In this document: in pieces, positions 24,872 to 33,792 of the stretch
Position numbering within the stretch: the stretch's first letter is position 1
Layout of the letters: each line of letters opens with the position of its first letter
Assembly: GCA_019746225.1 (NCBI GenBank)
Contig: JAIESE010000038.1
Coordinates: 1-64,000, forward strand
DNA length: 64,000 nt
Direction: 5' to 3'
Source of the DNA: Alphaproteobacteria bacterium
GTDB lineage: Bacteria > Pseudomonadota > Alphaproteobacteria > Paracaedibacterales > VGCI01
The notes under the pieces: generated by a model
The model's database searches: none
Seen by the model: the letters and a program-made list of their open reading frames with translations, nothing else
Told to the model about the DNA's origin: nothing
Made by a program: the position numbers and the translations under genes

Positions 24872-25609
24872 TCAATGTAAATTCAAGGCATCATGCAAGT
24901 ATATACAAGTTAATATAGTAAAGATATATGCCTGAAGTAAAGCGATCAAAAACTCAAAACCCGTGATGGCGACATTGATAGCAAGCGCCGCCACAGCCAC
25001 TGGAAAAAAGACAGATCCAGCCAAAGCAATCGCAAAACTCCCAAAGAGTTTGAGCATGGCATGTCCAGCAATCATGTTCGCAAAAAGTCGGATGGATAAG
25101 CTGACGGAGCGCGTTAGATAGGACATAATCTCGATCGGCACCAAAAGGGGGACAATAAAGACAGGCGTATTCGCAGGCCAAAACAATCGCAAGAAATGGA
25201 ATCCGTGACGGGAAAATCCTATGATTGTCACAAAGAAAAGAACCATTACTGCTAGAGAAAAGGTAACAATGATATGGCTTGTAAACGTGAAGCTATAGGG
25301 GATCATGCCCAACAAATTTCCCATTAGAATAAACAAGAATAGGCTGAAAATATATGGGAAATAATCGAGGCCCGCTTTGCCGGTATTGTCACGAATCATA
25401 TCTGAAATAAAGGTGTATGCAGCCTCACTGATGACTTGTAATCGATTCGGTACCAGGGCTTTTGGGTTGACAGAAAAGTAAAAGAAAGTCGTGATGACAA
25501 GGGTTGCCAACACCATAAAGAGGGAAGAGTTGGTAAACGAAATATCCCACCCTGCCAGCTCCAAGTGGATGAGGGGGTGAATCCTAAATTGATGTAACGG
25601 GTCAACCAT
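24872..25609 (-). CDS. atpB: ATP synthase F0 subunit a
   Basis: The 245-residue polytopic protein has the conserved proton-channel helix with SLSIRLFANMIAGH, which contains the essential arginine, and the ALLQAYIFTILTCIYL C-terminal helix. The start MVDPLHQF at 25609 matches alphaproteobacterial homologues and has AGGATAAAG just upstream; an ATG at 25621 would add four residues. It overlaps atpI by 8 bases. Confidence 0.95.
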   Translation of the reverse strand: MVDPLHQFRIHPLIHLELAGWDISFTNSSLFMVLATLVITTFFYFSVNPKALVPNRLQVISEAAYTFISDMIRDNTGKAGLDYFPYIFSLFLFILMGNLLGMIPYSFTFTSHIIVTFSLAVMVLFFVTIIGFSRHGFHFLRLFWPANTPVFIVPLLVPIEIMSYLTRSVSLSIRLFANMIAGHAMLKLFGSFAIALAGSVFFPVAVAALAINVAITGFEFLIALLQAYIFTILTCIYLHDALNLH

Positions 25610-25883
25610 CTTTATCCTCATTTGACGGGGGATTCTTTGGGGCTGATGGGCCCCACAAACCCAGCATACGAAAAATATTCAGCAAACCGGCGCTTGCCCC
25701 CAATATAACCATCACCACAAGCCCCCAGGGCTGCGTATTAAACACTGTATCTATAGCATAACCGAGAACAAGCCCAACGAGAATCCCTGATGTGAATTCA
25801 AGGCCCACGCGGTACGCAAAACCTAAGTCGGATAAAGGAGAGAAAGGTTTCTTTTGAGGGATTTTTTGACGGCCTTTTGTCAC
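25602..25883 (-). CDS. atpI: ATP synthase accessory protein AtpI
   Basis: A 93-residue protein with a basic N-terminus, two membrane helices (FTSGILVGLVLGYAID and LVVMVILGASAGLLNIFRM) and a polar C-terminus. AtpI assists c-ring assembly. It is first in the F0 operon (I-B-E-b'-b), and F1 genes are absent, as is usual in alphaproteobacteria, where F0 and F1 are separate. Confidence 0.9.
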   Translation of the reverse strand: MTKGRQKIPQKKPFSPLSDLGFAYRVGLEFTSGILVGLVLGYAIDTVFNTQPWGLVVMVILGASAGLLNIFRMLGLWGPSAPKNPPSNEDKDG

Positions 25884-25968
25884 ATTCGCACCTTCCTAAT
25901 GTTGCCCTTAGTAAAAAAGTAGCATAGGTGGTGTTGGTTGCGGTGAAAAAAGTTATCCTTGCCCCTCC

Positions 25969-26589
25969 TCACAAGCTCCCTGTGAACGGGTGGATTTTTA
26001 AGTACTGTTGAATGGCAGGGTTATTGCGCTGTTCTTGCCACAATTCTTGGCGAAATTTCAAACAGACTTCATACATAAATTCAATGTAAGCTTGAAAGGT
26101 TTGCTTATCAGCTGGAATCGTCATCACGGAGACGGTTTCTGTTCCAAGATCAATCAGACCGATGAAGCTGAGAAACTCGCGATAAATGTCGAGATCTTCG
26201 GCTTGCTTGTCATCGCAGTAGATGACAAGGGTTTTCGCATAGTTGGTGGCGCAAAACAAAAAGAGTTCCTTCAAAATTTTCATTTGATACTCTATCAAAA
26301 GGATAACGAACAAGGAATCGTCTTCCATAACAAAGGTATTGAGAAGTTTCTCCTCAATCTTCGGAAAATGACAAATCACAACGCTTTCCCCTTGTTCATC
26401 GGGAGAGGGTTCAATTTCCAAGATCAACTCACATCCCAAATAATGGGAAGGATCCTCAACTGTCATCGTATAAAGACCCGGCCCCTGCAAGTGAACGCAA
26501 GAACTGAAAGGACCACGAGGTCCTTGTTCAAGCGGCTCTAGCGCTTGTGTCACTTCATGTTGATTTTCTTTTTGAACGAGCTGAAACAT
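25969..26589 (-). CDS. Hypothetical acidic protein, 206 aa
   Basis: A soluble acidic protein with no signal peptide. The ATG at 26589 is preceded by GGAGATGA at a suitable distance; a longer frame to 26679 would start inside the operator region. The middle part resembles an alpha/beta fold (LFVILLIEYQMKILKELFLFCAT, TLVIYCDDKQAEDLDIYREFL). I do not recognise it. Two palindromes, GATACATGTATC and GATACATGTGTC, lie directly upstream and suggest control by a dimeric regulator, perhaps the neighbouring XRE-S24 protein. Confidence 0.65.
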   Translation of the reverse strand: MFQLVQKENQHEVTQALEPLEQGPRGPFSSCVHLQGPGLYTMTVEDPSHYLGCELILEIEPSPDEQGESVVICHFPKIEEKLLNTFVMEDDSLFVILLIEYQMKILKELFLFCATNYAKTLVIYCDDKQAEDLDIYREFLSFIGLIDLGTETVSVMTIPADKQTFQAYIEFMYEVCLKFRQELWQEQRNNPAIQQYLKIHPFTGSL

Positions 26590-26611
26590 TTTTTTGTCAT
26601 CTCCTTGAAAC

Positions 26612-26655
26612 AGATACATGTATCTATTGTAATACGAATTATGGATACATGTGTC
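26612..26655. promoter_or_regulatory. Paired palindromic operator sites
   Basis: AGATACATGTATCT (26612-26625) is a perfect palindrome, and GATACATGTGTC (26644-26655) is a second copy with one change. Their centres are 31 bases apart, three helical turns, directly upstream of the gene starting at 26589. Confidence 0.6.
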
Positions 26656-26749
26656 AATTCCAATTTTGTCGCACCCCAAAAATATGTTAATTTTATGTTG
26701 TTTTCTATGGAAGTTGCCTAAATGGCCTATGGGAAAAGCACAGGTGCGC

Positions 26750-27454
26750 TTAATTACGGGATCTTATTGGGTGAAGATCGGGGTCGTGAAGAGAAGAATG
26801 ATTGGAAGAAATGGTTGGCTGGGTGTAGATGTTTCCAATGGATTCATAGACGTGCCAATGACGGGATACTTGGGCAAGAGAAAAGGCCTCAATTTCTTCA
26901 ACAAGAGGGGGCATCCCATCATCCGCCCTTAAGGTACAAGCAACAATGTTCCTGCCATCTGTTTTAATAATTCTTCTCAGGGCTTGCTGACCTCGGGACC
27001 CTTCAATGATACAAATATGGCCATTCAGCAAAGAAAATTGATTTTCATTTGTGATCTTCTGACCTCCAACAATATCGCCCTTATTGTAAATGGGGGACAT
27101 GAGGGAATCAGGAATGGTGAATATGATGGATAACGGATTGATTTTCTTAAAATAGATAACTTCATTTTGGATGTTTAAATCGTCGTTAATAAGAGCATCG
27201 CCCTGATTTGACGCTTCCGCCTCTTTTCCATAATATAAATATTCAAAGCTGACGTCGATTCCCGCAAACAAGAATATGCGGGAGTATTCTCGTGCTTTTT
27301 GAAGCGGGAGTTCCCTTGCCCCCAATTCAAATGACTTTAAAGTGTGTTCATTAATGTTCACCTCATGGGCAAATTGAGCTCGAGAAAGCCCCGTTTGCTC
27401 GCGCAAGGTGCGTAATCTGTTCCCACGTTCAATTGCTTCTGTTGTTTTCGCCAT
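26750..27454 (-). CDS. XRE-family repressor with S24 (LexA/CI-like) C-terminal domain
   Basis: Residues 10-70 form a helix-turn-helix domain (LRTLREQTGLSRAQFAHEVNINEHTLKSFELG). Residues 105-205 form an S24-type domain (PDSLMSPIYNKGDIVGG, LLNGHICIIEGSRGQQALRRI). The Ser of DSLMSP fits the catalytic position, while the lysine of the dyad is not obvious, so self-cleavage is uncertain. It resembles phage CI-type repressors, but no phage genes are near. It lies downstream of two MFS genes and upstream of an unknown gene with palindromic operators. Confidence 0.85.
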   Translation of the reverse strand: MAKTTEAIERGNRLRTLREQTGLSRAQFAHEVNINEHTLKSFELGARELPLQKAREYSRIFLFAGIDVSFEYLYYGKEAEASNQGDALINDDLNIQNEVIYFKKINPLSIIFTIPDSLMSPIYNKGDIVGGQKITNENQFSLLNGHICIIEGSRGQQALRRIIKTDGRNIVACTLRADDGMPPLVEEIEAFSLAQVSRHWHVYESIGNIYTQPTISSNHSSLHDPDLHPIRSRN

Positions 27455-27714
27455 ATTATGGTTTAACTCTCTGCTTCAGGTAACAAACACTTTTATTTAA
27501 AGTTTTCACCCCACAGACCAAAACGGTGAATAGAGTTTGAGTTATGTATATATTGTGCCACAAGGGGCTATTCTTTTTTTTCAAGGACAAAACTTATGAG
27601 TCCTCAACTCTTATATTGGCACAAAATTTGATTTTTTTCACTCAAAATCTTAATGCATCCTATTCTTTATAAGAATCAGAGGACATCTTCAACGATACGT
27701 TTGCTCTGATAAGC

Positions 27715-29049
27715 CTAGCTTTTGTTGGGTTTTAAAGAAAGGAATCCTGCCTTACTCTCTAAGCCTTCAAAGTGTCGAATGCCATAGAGATAAGCGATTG
27801 TCATCGGCAATGTTATGATCCACAACCCATAAGCACCAAAATAGCTTCCCAGATATACCAACCCAAACGACGTGAGAAGGTACACGCCTGCACGCGAGAA
27901 GGCAAACAACAGACTCGCCAGGGTAAAGCGCCGATAGATCGGTAAGTGATAAATAAAGACAGCTTCTGCAGGTACGCTATCAAGAGGCAAAATTAAAATA
28001 AGCGTTTGCAACATAAATACATGAAAGGGGGTATTTAAATTGCCAATTAAGAAAGGTAAAGCCAACATCAGCATCACAATGAATATGCCTCTGATTTTGA
28101 GGATTTTTACTGGGTGAATCCGATGACTCAAAATCGAAAGTGCCACAAGAGGAATCATGAAGATGATGGACAACAGAAAATTGTGGTAAATGATTTGGGC
28201 AGATGTATATCCAAAATCCTCCTTTAGAATGGGGTTAAAATATATATAGCCCAGGTACAAAGACAAGGGCCATCCGCAAGAAACAAAAAAGTATGACACT
28301 AGAGTCTTTGCTCTGATGCGCTCTTTCCAAGAAGAGATGGGCGACTGAGTTTCTGGCTCAGGGATGTCATCTTCCTCGTTCAGCTCTGAGATAATCTTTC
28401 TCATTTGTTGTCGTTTCAACTCTAGGAAATCGGGTGTTTCCCGAAGCCTTGTTCGAGCAACGGACCCAACAATCGCGATGATTGCCCCAATCCAGAAGGC
28501 CATTCGCCAATTCATATCAAAGGACAATACAAGGACCCCTACGCCCAGAGCCAGGGTCGTTCCAATGGATGCTCCGATGGTGATAAAGGCAACTGAGGGG
28601 TAAGAAGTTGGACGCCGAACAGATTCTGCAACATAAATTTGGGCCCCTACGATTTCCCCCATCGACGACATGCCTTGAGCCATTCTGCAAGCGATCATAA
28701 TCCAGGTAGCTGAGATGCCAATTTGTGCATAGGTAGGAAGGTTTGCCATGAGAATACAGGACATAGACATAATAAGAGTTGTTAAAATAATGGTTGATTT
28801 TCGGCCAATATTATCTCCCATCCATCCAAAAATTATCGCCCCGATTGGCCTAAAAACAAAGGTAGAAGAAAAGGCAAATGCGGCGAGCAAAGAAGCAGAA
28901 TAGGCATCTGTTTTCGGGAAGAAAATATCATTCAAAAGAACAGCCATGTGGATATAGAGCATCAGGTCAAAGTACTCAAGAACCGTCCCTATCTGCAACA
29001 ATCCAATCGATTCTTTCTGCTCACGATTTAGCGACGATAATATCCCCAC
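27715..29049 (-). CDS. MFS transporter, ProP-like metabolite:H+ symporter family, copy 1
   Basis: A 444-residue, 12-helix carrier. It begins LSSLNREQKESIGLLQIGTVLEYFDLMLYIH; the EYFDLMLY segment and WMGDNIGRKSTI loop are typical of the MHS (ProP/KgtP) subfamily. A charged cytoplasmic loop with acidic residues (ELNEEDDIPEPETQ) lies mid-protein. It begins with GTG preceded by AAAGG. It is 20 bases after the second carrier and probably in one operon with it. Substrates of such carriers in intracellular bacteria include betaine, proline and dicarboxylates; none can be assigned here. Confidence 0.88.
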   Translation of the reverse strand: MGILSSLNREQKESIGLLQIGTVLEYFDLMLYIHMAVLLNDIFFPKTDAYSASLLAAFAFSSTFVFRPIGAIIFGWMGDNIGRKSTIILTTLIMSMSCILMANLPTYAQIGISATWIMIACRMAQGMSSMGEIVGAQIYVAESVRRPTSYPSVAFITIGASIGTTLALGVGVLVLSFDMNWRMAFWIGAIIAIVGSVARTRLRETPDFLELKRQQMRKIISELNEEDDIPEPETQSPISSWKERIRAKTLVSYFFVSCGWPLSLYLGYIYFNPILKEDFGYTSAQIIYHNFLLSIIFMIPLVALSILSHRIHPVKILKIRGIFIVMLMLALPFLIGNLNTPFHVFMLQTLILILPLDSVPAEAVFIYHLPIYRRFTLASLLFAFSRAGVYLLTSFGLVYLGSYFGAYGLWIITLPMTIAYLYGIRHFEGLESKAGFLSLKPNKS

Positions 29050-29069
29050 AACAGTTCAACCTTTCTTGT

Positions 29070-30512
29070 TTAAGCCATAACCGTTGCTTCTTCTGTGAAG
29101 TTCTTTGTCGGTAAAGCTAGATTCCCTGTCTTACGCTCCAGGGCTTCAAAATACAAAACGCCATAGATATAGGCGAGGGTAATCGGTAACGTAATAAACC
29201 AGATCCCAAAGGGCCCAAAAGAGTCACTCAAGATGACCAATCCGAAGGAAGTGATGACATACATCATGGCTTGTGTCAGGGCATACAAAAAGGTCGCAAA
29301 GGTAAATCTGCGTCGGATGGGCAAATGATACATAAACACCGCCTCTGCAGGGGTTGCATTTAGAGGCATCAAAAGAACCAAAGCCTGAATTAAAAAGATA
29401 TGGGTTGTGCTCTCGAAGTTCATGATCAAAAGAGGAAGCATTAACATAAAGAAGAAAGTGAATACCCACCTCGTTTTTAATATTCGAATAGGATGATACT
29501 TGCTGCTTAACATTGCCCAAGTTAGATTTGCCAATAACACAATCAGAGATAAGAAAAAGTTGTGCTTAATGATGTCCGCTGGAGAATATCCAAAACTATC
29601 TTTTAGCGTCGGATTAAAATAGAAAAAAGCAAGGTAAAAGGTCAATGGCCAACCACAATATATTGTGGCAAACGACATTAAGGTCTTCTTATTAACGGCC
29701 TGTTTCCATCTCGATGCTTCTACTTTCGCGGAATCTTTTGCACTCTGTATAAATTCCATGGCTTTTTGTAAGTGTTGATCTGGCTCGGCTTCTTTAATAA
29801 TGCTTAACAGTTCCTCCGCCTCTTCGCGATCATCTCCCTGACTCACACTGGCAATACCTTCTTTGAGCTGTTGTCTTTTCATCTCTAGAAACTCTGGCGT
29901 TTCCCGAAGGCGGGTTCGTGCAATCGCCCCAACAAAGGCAATGACAGCCCCAACCCAAAAGGCAAGACGCCAATTCATGTAAAAGGAGGTAACAAGAGAG
30001 GCAACACCCAAGGCAAACAAAGACCCCAAGCTTGCCGCGATCGGGATAAAGGCAACAGCTGGATAGGACGCGGGGCGCCGAATACTTTCTGCTACATATA
30101 TTTCTGCCCCAATAATTTCCGCCATAGATGTCATGCCTTGTGCCATTCTGCAGATGGTCATAATCCAGGCAGCTGAAATACCAATCTGGGCATAGGTGGG
30201 AAGATTTGCCATCGTTAAACAGGAAATTGACATGATGAACGTTGTAATAACAATTGTGGATTTTCGTCCAATGTTATCCCCGATCCATCCAAAAATGAGG
30301 GCGCCAACAGGCCTTAAAACGTAAGTCGAACAAAAGGCAAGGGCGCCTAAGAGAGAAGCACTGTGCGGGTCGGTTTGTGGGAAGAAGATTTCATTAAGAA
30401 CAACCGCCATATGGATATACAGCATGAGATCGAAGAATTCGAGAAAGGTCCCGATTTGCAAAAGCCCTATAGCTTCCTTCTGGTCACGATTCAGAGATGA
30501 AAATAGCCTCAT
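29070..30512 (-). CDS. MFS transporter, ProP-like metabolite:H+ symporter family, copy 2
   Basis: A 480-residue paralogue of the neighbouring carrier, with LSSLNRDQKEAIGLLQIGTFLEFFDLMLYIH at the start and WIGDNIGRKSTIV in the first cytoplasmic loop. The central loop is about 40 residues longer than in copy 1 and strongly charged. The ATG at 30512 is chosen because the copy 1 N-terminus aligns with it and GAGGG lies upstream; a frame from 30605 would add 31 residues without homology. Tandem duplication followed by divergence is the simplest origin. Confidence 0.88.
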   Translation of the reverse strand: MRLFSSLNRDQKEAIGLLQIGTFLEFFDLMLYIHMAVVLNEIFFPQTDPHSASLLGALAFCSTYVLRPVGALIFGWIGDNIGRKSTIVITTFIMSISCLTMANLPTYAQIGISAAWIMTICRMAQGMTSMAEIIGAEIYVAESIRRPASYPAVAFIPIAASLGSLFALGVASLVTSFYMNWRLAFWVGAVIAFVGAIARTRLRETPEFLEMKRQQLKEGIASVSQGDDREEAEELLSIIKEAEPDQHLQKAMEFIQSAKDSAKVEASRWKQAVNKKTLMSFATIYCGWPLTFYLAFFYFNPTLKDSFGYSPADIIKHNFFLSLIVLLANLTWAMLSSKYHPIRILKTRWVFTFFFMLMLPLLIMNFESTTHIFLIQALVLLMPLNATPAEAVFMYHLPIRRRFTFATFLYALTQAMMYVITSFGLVILSDSFGPFGIWFITLPITLAYIYGVLYFEALERKTGNLALPTKNFTEEATVMA

Positions 30513-31093
30513 ACTGCCCTCACTTTCTACTTCGAGATCATTATTGCCCTCTATCTTGTGAGACAAATCAGAATTTCTGTCAACTCCCAAATTGCATGTG
30601 AACAAAGCGTGATCATTATTGATTTAAAAAGGCAATTAGCATTATATATTGCAAAACATATATTTCATTTAGCTTGTTTTTCTACACATTTATTTACAGT
30701 CATTTGTGCCAAACACAATGAATCATAAGTCTTAAAGATGATTTTTACATGAAAATAATAATTATTTTGAAATAAATTTTTGTAATTATTAGAAATGAAG
30801 GTTTGCCGAGTTGACTCTTCTAAAAACCTGCGATCTTAATCAGCGCACCCTCAGGATAAAGTCTATACTTGGTAGTTCGTTTCCAGTACAAACTTGAATC
30901 AAAGTAGAACGATAACGCTAAACTATCAATAAGAATGAGCTTTACATTATCGCTGAGATTATATATAAATAAAAAATTACAGGCCTTTTTGTATGGGCTC
31001 AAGACTACAATAAAAAATAAAATAAGCCATTATTTATAAAAATACCCCAACTTATCAAGTGTTAACTTTAAAAAATGAATTAGGATACTTAAA
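30513..31093. other. AT-rich intergenic region
   Basis: It separates the divergent MFS and OTU-like loci and should hold both promoters. TTGTGCCA at 30704-30711 also occurs at 27553-27560 and, inverted, at 27617-27624, both upstream of the XRE-S24 gene. A 60-codon frame at 30820-31002 has no support. Nothing else is recognised. Confidence 0.4.
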
Positions 31094-32365
31094 ATGAACA
31101 TAAAATTACTTTCCCTTGCTTTCATAACAAGCATTACCTTTGAAAATAGCGCCTTCAGCATCGATATAAACAATTTAAATGGCACCCCCCCTCCGGAGCA
31201 ATCCGCCGCGACAACACGAAGCAACGCTGGTCGAAATCCCCGCCCTATCAAAAATATGGCTGTTGCGGCTCCTTCCGTCTCATTTTACGAAACCGCCTCT
31301 AGCCCAAGCTCAGATGCAATGGATGCTTTCACCAACAGTTCTGCCTCCTCAAGCGCAAGAGGCAATACCCGTCGTACTACGACAGCATTTTCCGGACTAA
31401 GACGAGGTAATCATACATTATCGCCCGTAAAGATTGATCCTAATTTTGAAATAGGAACTTTTTCCAAGATGCAGGGTTCTATGTACGTACGTGATGTTTT
31501 TGATGCTTTCGTCCCACCACGCTATTTTTATTATGGTGACGTTAAAACAAATAGATACCGGAGCTACTTAGCTGATGATGGTGAAGTATACACAATTCAA
31601 GATGTCGTCGGTGACGGCCATTGTGGTGACTATACTCTATCCATTGACCGACGAGACCTTGTTGCTAAGACTAAGGAAAAATTAGAAGAAAAGGACATTT
31701 CTGTTATGTCCTACGCCGAATCTCTAAAAATATTCAACCAACCAGACTTAATTGAAGATTTAAAAGAAAATTGGTTAGACGCAAATGTTCTTGAAAAGGA
31801 TTTGCACGCTGAGAACGGGAATATTGGTTGTAACATACATTTGGCTGCCTATATATACCGCTTGAATATAGAAATTTACGTTCCTGACAAAAATTCTCAT
31901 GTTTTTGATGAAGCTTCACAAGAAAATACCATTGACCGAATAAAAATAATGCTGAAAGCAACCTACAATCCCGGAGCACCCGTGATTCGATTAATTCACA
32001 GAGGAGAGCATAGAGGCAATCATTTTCGATACTTATATAACAAAGATAATTTGCAGCCTGGAGAAGAACTTAAAATTAGGAAGCTCGAGTATGCGTTGCG
32101 ACAAAAGATTGCGGGCGTAAGTTATGAGGATACTCATCGTGAGATCTGCTCTTCTCAGCAAAAAATTAATTCAGAGAAAGCAAATTCAGAAAACCTTGAT
32201 TCTTCTGTAAAGGGTTCAAACTTCCAGCTTATGGATCAAGATGACTTTACAATTGATCTAATTGAAAGAGCTATTGAACAAGGTTGTGACTACGAGAATC
32301 TTAAAGATATGGGATTTAATGACGATCACATTAAAGCAGCAAAAGCAAGAAAGCAACCCTTCTAG
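31094..32365 (+). CDS. Secreted OTU-like cysteine protease, candidate effector 1
   Basis: The 423-residue protein has a signal peptide (residues 1-21), then SIDINNLNG, a motif shared with three other genes here. A Ser/Thr/Arg/Pro-rich linker follows to about residue 110 and then a folded domain. VVGDGHCGDYTL (Asp174, Cys177) matches the DGxC nucleophile motif of OTU deubiquitinases. AAYIYRLNIEIYVP matches the central OTU helix-strand, and RGNHFRYL (His310) the catalytic histidine. A host-directed deubiquitinase is the likely role; activity is inferred. The C-terminus carries a short LKDMGFNDDHIKAA helix. It is followed after 20 bases by a paralogue. Confidence 0.75.
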   Translation: MNIKLLSLAFITSITFENSAFSIDINNLNGTPPPEQSAATTRSNAGRNPRPIKNMAVAAPSVSFYETASSPSSDAMDAFTNSSASSSARGNTRRTTTAFSGLRRGNHTLSPVKIDPNFEIGTFSKMQGSMYVRDVFDAFVPPRYFYYGDVKTNRYRSYLADDGEVYTIQDVVGDGHCGDYTLSIDRRDLVAKTKEKLEEKDISVMSYAESLKIFNQPDLIEDLKENWLDANVLEKDLHAENGNIGCNIHLAAYIYRLNIEIYVPDKNSHVFDEASQENTIDRIKIMLKATYNPGAPVIRLIHRGEHRGNHFRYLYNKDNLQPGEELKIRKLEYALRQKIAGVSYEDTHREICSSQQKINSEKANSENLDSSVKGSNFQLMDQDDFTIDLIERAIEQGCDYENLKDMGFNDDHIKAAKARKQPF

Positions 32366-32385
32366 CTTGTGAAAGGATACCCATG

Positions 32386-33624
32386 ATGAACATAAAATTA
32401 CTTTCCCTTGGTTTTATAGCAAGCATAGCTATCGACCAAGGCGCCCAAGGCATAGATCTCAATAATTTAGATGGCGATTCACCGTCTAAACCACCCTTGC
32501 GAACAGTCAGTGTGAGAACATCGCCACCACGACATACCTCAAGAGATAATATCTCTGCTGTCACCACTAGACCCAAAGCTGCAGGTTTAACTGCCTCTAC
32601 AAGACCAAGCAGAAGGGGCTCCCCAGGAACTCAAACCCTTCCGACGACGCCCCCCTTTACCTTCAGCTCAACTCAACAACCAACTTCATATAGAAGAGGT
32701 CCTACAGACTTTAGCTTTTCGAAATCAAAAAGCAGACTCGAAAAGGATAAAAGAACGGTTCTCTCCCAAGGACAGCGGATATATGATTTGTATTTGGCAC
32801 CGCAAGGGTCCACAGAAATGGAAATTAAATGGTCTTCGGGGAAAGATTTGAACTGCTTTTTCTACAGCATTATTCGAGAAGATGAGGCTCTCCTAACAAC
32901 TGTTCTGGAAGATGCAGCCTTAGCCAAAAAGCTTTTAGAGACCCCAGAATCTGGTGGAAGGCGAGATTTTGGACCTGTTCGTCGTAAATTTTATCAAGAT
33001 ATTTTGGCCCACCTCGACCGGTTGATTCCCATTGAAGATATTAATAACCGCGCCGACCAGCAGCCAACGATACGGGATATATTACAGCAATATGTATTTA
33101 TAGAAGAGGACCGAGGGAAAAATATTGATTTGAAAAGTTTGTATAGCCTCCATACGCTTCACGATATTTTTGCTGTGATTTTTGCAAATTTGTATAAAGT
33201 TCCTGTTCATGTTATGTGCCCGATGAATACAAACGCTGTTAGATGGGTTCCATCCCAGGATACCATTATGGAGACAACCGTCAGCGCATCTTTTGCGGAA
33301 ATGAGAGGTCAAGATCCAATCTTTATTTATCATGAAGGCGTGGGTGGCATTCATTATAGTAAGTTAAATATCATCACCCCTAACCAGGCTTCTACAAGCT
33401 CAAGCGAAACAACGCCTCTACATACACCAAGAGAGGGGGATTCTGGCTGTTCATCTCTTCAATCAAATCCAAAAAATCCAGATGAGACAGACAGCATTGG
33501 AATGATAAAAGCTCTAATGGATTCATTATTAGTAAATGGAACACAAATAACTTTTAAAAACTTCCTTGAACTTGGATTTGACAGGGAAGATATTTTAAAA
33601 GCCGGCGTCAAACCCGCTCACTAA
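32386..33624 (+). CDS. Secreted OTU-like cysteine protease, candidate effector 2
   Basis: The 412-residue protein shares with its neighbour the leader MNIKLLSL and the post-cleavage motif GIDLNNLDG, then a basic Ser/Thr/Pro linker to about residue 115. SGKDLNCFFYSI (Asp154, Cys157) and GGIHYSKL (His323) match the OTU nucleophile and histidine motifs, and DIFAVIFANLYKVPVHVM the central helix-strand. The start at 32386 is chosen over 32383 because AGGATA stands 12 bases before the ATG, exactly as in the first copy. The C-terminal FLELGFDREDILKA resembles the end of its neighbour. A terminator hairpin follows. Confidence 0.75.
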   Translation: MNIKLLSLGFIASIAIDQGAQGIDLNNLDGDSPSKPPLRTVSVRTSPPRHTSRDNISAVTTRPKAAGLTASTRPSRRGSPGTQTLPTTPPFTFSSTQQPTSYRRGPTDFSFSKSKSRLEKDKRTVLSQGQRIYDLYLAPQGSTEMEIKWSSGKDLNCFFYSIIREDEALLTTVLEDAALAKKLLETPESGGRRDFGPVRRKFYQDILAHLDRLIPIEDINNRADQQPTIRDILQQYVFIEEDRGKNIDLKSLYSLHTLHDIFAVIFANLYKVPVHVMCPMNTNAVRWVPSQDTIMETTVSASFAEMRGQDPIFIYHEGVGGIHYSKLNIITPNQASTSSSETTPLHTPREGDSGCSSLQSNPKNPDETDSIGMIKALMDSLLVNGTQITFKNFLELGFDREDILKAGVKPAH

Positions 33625-33633
33625 CCTTGGAAT

Positions 33634-33657
33634 CGTAAGGTGTTACCCCACCTTACG
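33634..33657 (+). terminator. Rho-independent terminator after the OTU-like pair
   Basis: Perfect 9-bp arms CGTAAGGTG (33634-33642) and CACCTTACG (33649-33657), a 6-base loop, and a CTTTTAAATTT tail. Confidence 0.85.
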
Positions 33658-33792
33658 CTTTTAAATTTCACAAGGCTTTCCCTCCCCTTTTTATATGTTT
33701 AACATTTTTTCTGCGTTTTAACCTTCCGTTAAGATCACATCTCCTAAACTAAGGATAGTAAGGCAAAAACACTTTTTCAGGAGTATCTTATC

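Noticed and set aside
26750..27454. The XRE-S24 repressor as a sign of an integrated prophage
   Set aside because: No integrase, structural or lysis genes lie nearby; the neighbours are transporters and ATP synthase genes.
30820..31002. A 60-codon minus-strand frame between the MFS and OTU-like loci
   Set aside because: There is no ribosome site and no recognisable domain, and it lies in AT-rich promoter DNA.
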